Origin: DASWJZ01 sp963792885
GTDB taxonomy: Bacteria; Pseudomonadota; Alphaproteobacteria; Rhizobiales; Afifellaceae
Reading direction: 5' to 3'
Length of the DNA: 64,000 nucleotides
Assembly: GCA_963792885.1 (NCBI GenBank)
Contig: CAWBXX010000003.1
Span: forward strand, 1-64,000
The notes below the pieces were generated by a model, which had not been told where the DNA came from, ran no database searches, and was given only the letters and a program-made list of their open reading frames with translations. The number at the start of each line of letters is the position of its first letter. Within the stretch, counting starts at the first letter, position 1. A program made the position numbers and the translations under genes. Shown piece after piece: positions 59,666 through 64,000 of the stretch.

Positions 59666-59755
59666 CCCCAGGCGCGTTTTCGCGCCGACGGGGAACCAGA
59701 GCGAATCCATTATGGCGAAAGGCACAGGCGCCACGCAAGCGGCTTCGGTGTGCGC

Positions 59756-59781
59756 ACTCGACAAAGTCGCCTTTGTCGAGT
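59756..59781. promoter_or_regulatory. Perfect 11-bp inverted repeat
   Basis: ACTCGACAAAG / CTTTGTCGAGT with loop TCGC, between the riboswitch gene and the divergent gene at 59851. It is followed at 59785 by TATACT. It could be an operator or the terminator of neither gene; undecided. Confidence 0.45.
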
Positions 59782-59850
59782 CACTATACTGTGAGTAGCG
59801 GCAACCGCAATCGCTGGATTTAATTTCTCTGCGGCTCTGAGGAGGAAATC

Positions 59851-60258
59851 ATGCCTATCGCACCCGATCTGCTGGGCAAGTACGAGAATATGATTCACGG
59901 AATGATGCGGAGGCTAGAGATCAAGACGCAGGACACGCAGGCGCAGACGATCAGCGGCGTGTGGCATTCCTCGATCAATGGCGTCGCAGTGGACTTCCCG
60001 GTGAGCGGCTTCTACCTGGTGCCGGCGTCGAACACTTCGTCCGCCCTCTTCTTCAGCGTGCAGGGGCACGCCGAGATTCGGAGCACAAGCTCCAACCCGC
60101 CGGTCCAGCGGGCTGCGGAAGCGGTGGTGGGCTACTCCGAGATATCCGGTCCGATGGTCACTCAGCTCTTCATCGCGGACGCCTGGGCTGAGGACAATCC
60201 CAACCAGGCGAAGGAAACGAGCGCCTGGACCCCCTTATTCCTCGTGCGCGTGCCCTGA
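59851..60258 (+). CDS. Hypothetical protein
   Basis: This 135-aa protein starts with a strong ribosome site (GAGGAGG) and MPIAPDLLGKYENMIHGMMRR. It has no signal peptide or membrane helix, is rich in beta-strand residues (VDFPVSGFYLVPASNTSSALFFSV), and I do not recognise a family. Its length, start and codon use look like those of a real gene. Confidence 0.65.
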   Translation: MPIAPDLLGKYENMIHGMMRRLEIKTQDTQAQTISGVWHSSINGVAVDFPVSGFYLVPASNTSSALFFSVQGHAEIRSTSSNPPVQRAAEAVVGYSEISGPMVTQLFIADAWAEDNPNQAKETSAWTPLFLVRVP

Positions 60259-60301
60259 GCCATCCGAACGACGCCGACGCGGCGGCAATGGGAGCGTTGT
60301 T

Positions 60302-60604
60302 CTAACGGGCGCTCGCCGCTTTCCCGTTGCCGTTCCCGCTCACGCCGAGCTTCTGCGCCATCGCGGGATATTTGCGGCTGAACCAGACGGCGAAGCGCCG
60401 CCGCCAGCGGCGTACGCGCGGGATGTCGACGGAAAGGATCAGCAACCCGACGGGAATCATCCAGAAGCCGAGCACCGGCAGGAACCCGAAGGTCCCCAAC
60501 ACGACCAGCACCGAGCCGATGGAGATCCTGAGCAGCCGCGAGCGCGGCAGCGGCATTCGGCGATTGCCGAGCCGGACGGAGCTTCCTGGATTTGCGCTTG
60601 CCAT
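60302..60604 (-). CDS. Small membrane protein, PGPGW-like
   Basis: The 100-aa protein has one or two hydrophobic helices (ISIGSVLVVLGTFGFLPVLGFWMIPVGLLILSV) between basic arms, followed by DIPRVRRWRRR. The pattern resembles short PGPGW-type membrane proteins of Hyphomicrobiales with unknown function. It is convergent with the hypothetical gene upstream. Confidence 0.72.
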   Translation of the reverse strand: MASANPGSSVRLGNRRMPLPRSRLLRISIGSVLVVLGTFGFLPVLGFWMIPVGLLILSVDIPRVRRWRRRFAVWFSRKYPAMAQKLGVSGNGNGKAASAR

Positions 60605-60812
60605 GCGTCGCTTCTATTCGGTTCGCTGTTCCTGGCCATCCGCGCTCCGAGCGCGGCGGCGTCAGTTTCCGCTTCTCCAGCCTCGGCGTCACGTTCGAAA
60701 GAGGATGTCGCCTCTCGCACGCAGGCAGCTTCGCCAGCGCGCGACAAGAGCGCCTGCGTATGGCCGGCCTGCCTTGCATTGGCAAGCCGGTCTCGCCTAT
60801 ATGCGGCGCTAA

Positions 60813-60888
60813 TCCCCGGTAGCTCAGTCGGTAGAGCAAGCGGCTGTTAACCGCTGGGTCGCTGGTTCGAGTCCGGCCCGGGGAGCCA
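60813..60888 (+). tRNA. tRNA-Asn (GTT)
   Basis: TCCCCGG/CCGGGGA acceptor, D-arm AGCTCAGTCGGTAGAGC, anticodon loop CTGTTAA (GTT), T-arm GCTGGTTCGAGTCCGGC, discriminator G and encoded CCA. Length 76. Confidence 0.97.
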
Positions 60889-61154
60889 ATCTTTGAAAGG
60901 ACGAGCCGTTTTGAAACGGAGTGCTCCTTCGGCACACCGAATGCGACTTTGTTGCGCCCTCTTTCCAATTCGGAATGCAACGAAAACTTGCATTTTTGCG
61001 GTGCGATAGGGACTGAAAATCCACAGCTCCGGAATTAACCTTTCCGCAGAACTCTGGCCTTTCCAAGGGGCCCGCGGTCTTGTGGTCTGCAACCTCGCGT
61101 GCGAGCCTTTCGAGCGGAGGCCACACAGAAATCGCGGATGCTGTGAGGCAAAAA

Positions 61155-61859
61155 ATGCGAGTTTCCCAGGCAACTGGAGCGGCTCTTTTCGTGACAGCCG
61201 TCTCCGCGCTCACGGTGGTCGGGGCTCACGCCACGACGATCGGAATCGACAGCTTCGACAACGGCTCGTACGCGGCAGGTGGCTCGCACAATCCGAGCGA
61301 CCCGGCGACCCTTGTCGGCCAGGGCTACAACAACTGGTTTGGATTCGACCTCTCCTCCCTGGCGGGGTTGCACGTCGATTCCGCAACCCTGAGCACGGCC
61401 GCCGGCAACGGCCGCTACTTCTCGACCGATTCCAGCGAGATATACGGCCTGTTCGACTACACCGGCAGCGTCAGCAGCCTGGTCAACGGCACCGGCGGCG
61501 TGGCCGCGTTCAATGACCTCGGCAGCGGCGACGCCTACGGCCAAACCACGGTCAACGGCGCGTTCGGGCAGGCGATGCCGGGCCTCTCGATTGTTCTCTC
61601 TGCGGCGGCCATCGACGACCTGAATGCTGCAATCGCGTCGTCGCAGACGCTCTTCGCGATCGGCGGAACGCTGCTCTCCCTGTCCGGGAGCCCGTGGCAG
61701 AGCCTCTTCCTAGGCTCGGACATCCTGCCCGCTGGACACCTCTCGCTTCAGACGAGCGAGCTTTCGGCGGTCCCCCTCCCCGCGGCGCTTCCGCTCTTCG
61801 GGACCGGCATGATGGGACTGAGCCTGATCGGCTGGATGCGACGCCGCAAGACCACCTGA
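61155..61859 (+). CDS. VPLPA-CTERM sorting-domain protein
   Basis: The 234-aa protein has a signal peptide (GAALFVTAVSALTVVGAHA), a Gly/Ser/Asn-rich beta region and a C-terminal signal VPLPAALPLFGTGMMGLSLIGWMRRRK: VPLPA motif, hydrophobic helix and basic cluster. This is the alphaproteobacterial variant of PEP-CTERM, processed by an exosortase-type enzyme and used for exopolysaccharide-associated proteins. The exosortase is not in this window. The start is placed at 61155 (MRVSQAT), giving a proper signal peptide. The 267 bp from the tRNA to here show no other gene. Confidence 0.9.
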   Translation: MRVSQATGAALFVTAVSALTVVGAHATTIGIDSFDNGSYAAGGSHNPSDPATLVGQGYNNWFGFDLSSLAGLHVDSATLSTAAGNGRYFSTDSSEIYGLFDYTGSVSSLVNGTGGVAAFNDLGSGDAYGQTTVNGAFGQAMPGLSIVLSAAAIDDLNAAIASSQTLFAIGGTLLSLSGSPWQSLFLGSDILPAGHLSLQTSELSAVPLPAALPLFGTGMMGLSLIGWMRRRKTT

Positions 61860-62091
61860 CACGAATTCCGAAGAAGGAATCGATGCCGGCGCGCCCGGGT
61901 CGCGCGCCGCTTAGCGAGCGCAGAGCGCGCCAAGCCCGCAGATTTGTACGACTATCGAGAGGAGAGCCCTGTGCTCTATTTCCATCCGTAAACGGGCGCT
62001 TAACTCTCGGAGCGAATTTGTCTCCACCTTAATTCTTTCCGCGCTGTTCGCGACTTAGATTTCCCGAAAGCAAAAAACTCGGGGTAATCTC

Positions 62092-63421
62092 GTGCGGCGT
62101 CTCCTCGACTTCTGGCGTCATCAGGGCGGCAACACCGCCATCATATTCGGCCTTGCCGTCGTTCCTCTTGTCGCGCTCGGCGGCGGAGCGATCGACTTTG
62201 CTCAGCGCGCCAGGGTGCACAACTCGATGCAGAGCGCGTCGGACACGGCTGCCCTCGCTGCCGCCCATCTGATCCAGGAGGGCCTGCTCGCGCGCCGGGA
62301 CTGGGACACCGTCAAGGCTGAGGCGCAGATCATGGCGGGGAAGCTGGTTGCCGCCTCTCTTTCCAATCTGGGCGGCGATAGCGCCCCCGACTTCAATATC
62401 CAGGTGACGGAGACGGCGGTCAGCATCTCCGCGCACTACGACGTGAAGACCGCTTTCCTCGGCGTGATCGGGATGAACACACTGCCCGCCTCCACCTTTG
62501 CGGAGGTCAGCGTCCCCGACCCGATCCGGATCGAGATCGCACTCGTGCTCGACTACTCGCTGTCGATGCGCTCGAACAATAAGTACTCGCGCATGACGTC
62601 CGCGGCGCGCGACTTCATCTCCAAGGTGAGCGCCAATCGCGCCGATCGCACGAAGATCGGCATCATTCCCTTTTCCGAGTTCGTCTATGCCGACGTGGCC
62701 GACACCGATGTCCGTGATCCCGATACCAGCGGCGGCAACGTCTGGGACACTGGCTCGAAGTACGACGGCAGCTCGAAGTGGGGCGGCGGCGGCAGGACAC
62801 CTCCTCCGACGGTCGCGAGCGCGAAGTGCCTGCTGAACCGCGATTATCCCTATTCGGTGACGAACGACACGCCGATCGGCGCCGAGGCGAGCAAGTGGCG
62901 CCAAGCCGATCCGGACAGCGCGCGCTGCCAAGCCTACGAGGACGGCGGGCTGAAGGCGCGCGATCTGACCGACGATTTCAGCGGCCTCAGCAACGCGCTC
63001 GCGGGCATGCAGCCGGTAGGCTGGACAAACATCTCGCTCGCCACCGAGATGGGCTGGCACATGCTGTCGCCCGAACGAGCCCTTCGAGACCACGCGCGAC
63101 TTCTCCGACCCCTATGTGCGCAAGATCCTCGTGCTCCTGACCGACGGCGTGCAGACGATCGAGGCCATGGGCCCGACCGGCGACATCTCGATTGACGGCG
63201 CGAACCGCACCACCGCGGAACTCTGCGAGAACGTCAAGGCGGACGACATCTCGCTCTACACGATCGCCTACGATGTCGACGACACGTCTGTCTACAGCCT
63301 GCTCTCCGACTGCGCGTCGAACCCGAGCTCGTACTTCGAGGTGCACGACTCGTCGGGCATCGGCGCCGTCTTCGACGCCATTTACGCCCAGATCGCCGAG
63401 ACGGCCTGGCTCAGCCGCTAG
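62092..63421 (+). CDS. TadG-like pilus-assembly protein with von Willebrand domain, one frameshift
   Basis: A TadE/TadG-type N terminus (GGNTAIIFGLAVVPLVALGGGAIDFAQRARVHNSMQSASDTAALAAA) anchors it in the membrane. A von Willebrand A domain follows with MIDAS DYSLSMRS, a second metal-site stretch and LLTDGVQT. The start is GTG 62092. An extra G near 63075 shifts the frame; corrected, it continues FSDPYVRKILVLLTDG to WLSR, stop 63421, about 440 aa. No other tad genes are near. Confidence 0.85.
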
Positions 63422-63430
63422 CGAATCCTC

Positions 63431-64000
63431 TCACCCGAGATCGACCGCGCGAAGCCTGAGCGCGTTGGTAATGACGCTGACGGAGGAAAGCGCCATCGCC
63501 GCCGCCGCGACGACCGGCGAGAGCAGCAGCCCGAAGACCGGATAGAGCACGCCGGCGGCGATCGGCACGCCGGCGGCGTTGTAGATGAAGGCGAAGACGA
63601 GGTTCTGCCGGATGTTGCGCATCGTCGCCTCCGACAGGCGCCGCGCCTTCAAGATGCCGGCGAGATCGCCCTTCACCAGCGTCATAGACGCGGCCTCGAT
63701 CGCGATGTCGGTACCCGTCCCCATGGCGATGCCGACATCGGCCGCGGCGAGGGCCGGCGCGTCGTTCACTCCGTCGCCGGCCATCGCCACGACGCGCCCT
63801 TCGCTTTTGATCCTGCGCACGACCTCGCTCTTGCGCTCCGGCAAGACCTCCGCCTCGACCTCGTCGATCTTGAGCCGCCGCGCGATCGCTTCCGCCGTCG
63901 TTAGATTGTCGCCCGTCAGCATCACGACGCGAACGCCGAGTGACTTCAGCTTGGCGACGACGTCTGCGCTCGAAGGCTTCACCGGATCGGCGATGCCGAT
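63431..64000 (-). CDS. copA: Cu+-type P-type ATPase, C-terminal part (runs off the window)
   Basis: About 190 residues of the C terminus are present and the gene continues beyond 64000. The hinge motif VVMLTGDN and VAMAGDGVNDAPALAAADVGIAMGTGTDIAIE are P-type ATPase signatures. The last helices have YN (IYNAAGVPIAAG) and MALSSVSVITNALRLR, the copper-exporting P1B-1 pattern. It pumps Cu+ to the periplasm. Gene ends 9 bp after the TadG-like gene, convergent. Confidence 0.9.
   Translation of the reverse strand: MGIADPVKPSSADVVAKLKSLGVRVVMLTGDNLTTAEAIARRLKIDEVEAEVLPERKSEVVRRIKSEGRVVAMAGDGVNDAPALAAADVGIAMGTGTDIAIEAASMTLVKGDLAGILKARRLSEATMRNIRQNLVFAFIYNAAGVPIAAGVLYPVFGLLLSPVVAAAAMALSSVSVITNALRLRAVDLG

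Noticed and set aside
60813..61154. Integration site at tRNA-Asn
   Set aside because: No integrase and no second copy of the tRNA 3' end were found downstream.

Overview
The window is about 64 kb of GC-rich chromosomal DNA with the gene content and order of an alphaproteobacterium, most likely order Hyphomicrobiales (Rhizobiales). Signs are the yajC-secD-secF run, serS near tatABC, scpA-scpB-nagZ-SPOR, argS-dgt-erpA-xthA, a PopZ homologue beside valS and tolC, an ExoR-like Sel1 protein, folate-type TrmFO, a DUF1127 mini-protein, and many palindromic repeats of the kind common in this order. The genus cannot be fixed from the sequence alone.

Layout. 1-11.4 kb is accessory-like: a Tat-exported carbonic anhydrase, small secreted and cold-shock proteins, a Gfo/Idh oxidoreductase, a Nudix hydrolase, a class III cyclase, an IS1182-type insertion sequence, an IS5-type transposase scar and a CorA transporter. 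11.4-38.2 kb is mostly housekeeping: TrmFO, the Sec accessory complex (YajC, SecD, SecF), an NlpD-like LytM protein, isoaspartyl methyltransferase, seryl-tRNA synthetase, Tat translocase (TatA, TatB, TatC), condensin partners ScpA and ScpB, NagZ, a SPOR protein, ArgS, dGTPase, ErpA and exonuclease III. 38-49.5 kb holds ExoR-like, IlvD, MscS, ValS, PopZ, TolC, a second PIMT-like methyltransferase and tRNA-Cys.

49.6-59.7 kb is a cobalamin locus: cobD on the plus strand, then cobQ, cobO, cobN, cobW, cobP/cobU, cbtA and cbtB on the minus strand, led by a cobalamin riboswitch. These genes import cobalt (CbtA, CbtB), insert it (CobN, CobW), adenosylate it (CobO), amidate the ring (CobQ) and build the nucleotide loop (CobD, CobP). 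The right end has tRNA-Asn, a VPLPA-CTERM surface protein, a TadG-like von Willebrand protein and the end of a Cu+ P-type ATPase.

Two things stand out. Seryl-tRNA synthetase carries an in-frame insertion of about 89 residues, of clearly lower GC, in its catalytic core, and this insertion contains an R-N-x3-H motif like that of HEPN domains. cobN carries at least three palindromic repeat elements inside its coding sequence, at least two of them translated in frame. Many conserved genes also show single-base frameshifts (roughly 25-30 in all, densest at 13-16 kb and 53-59 kb), which look more like uncorrected sequencing errors than gene decay.
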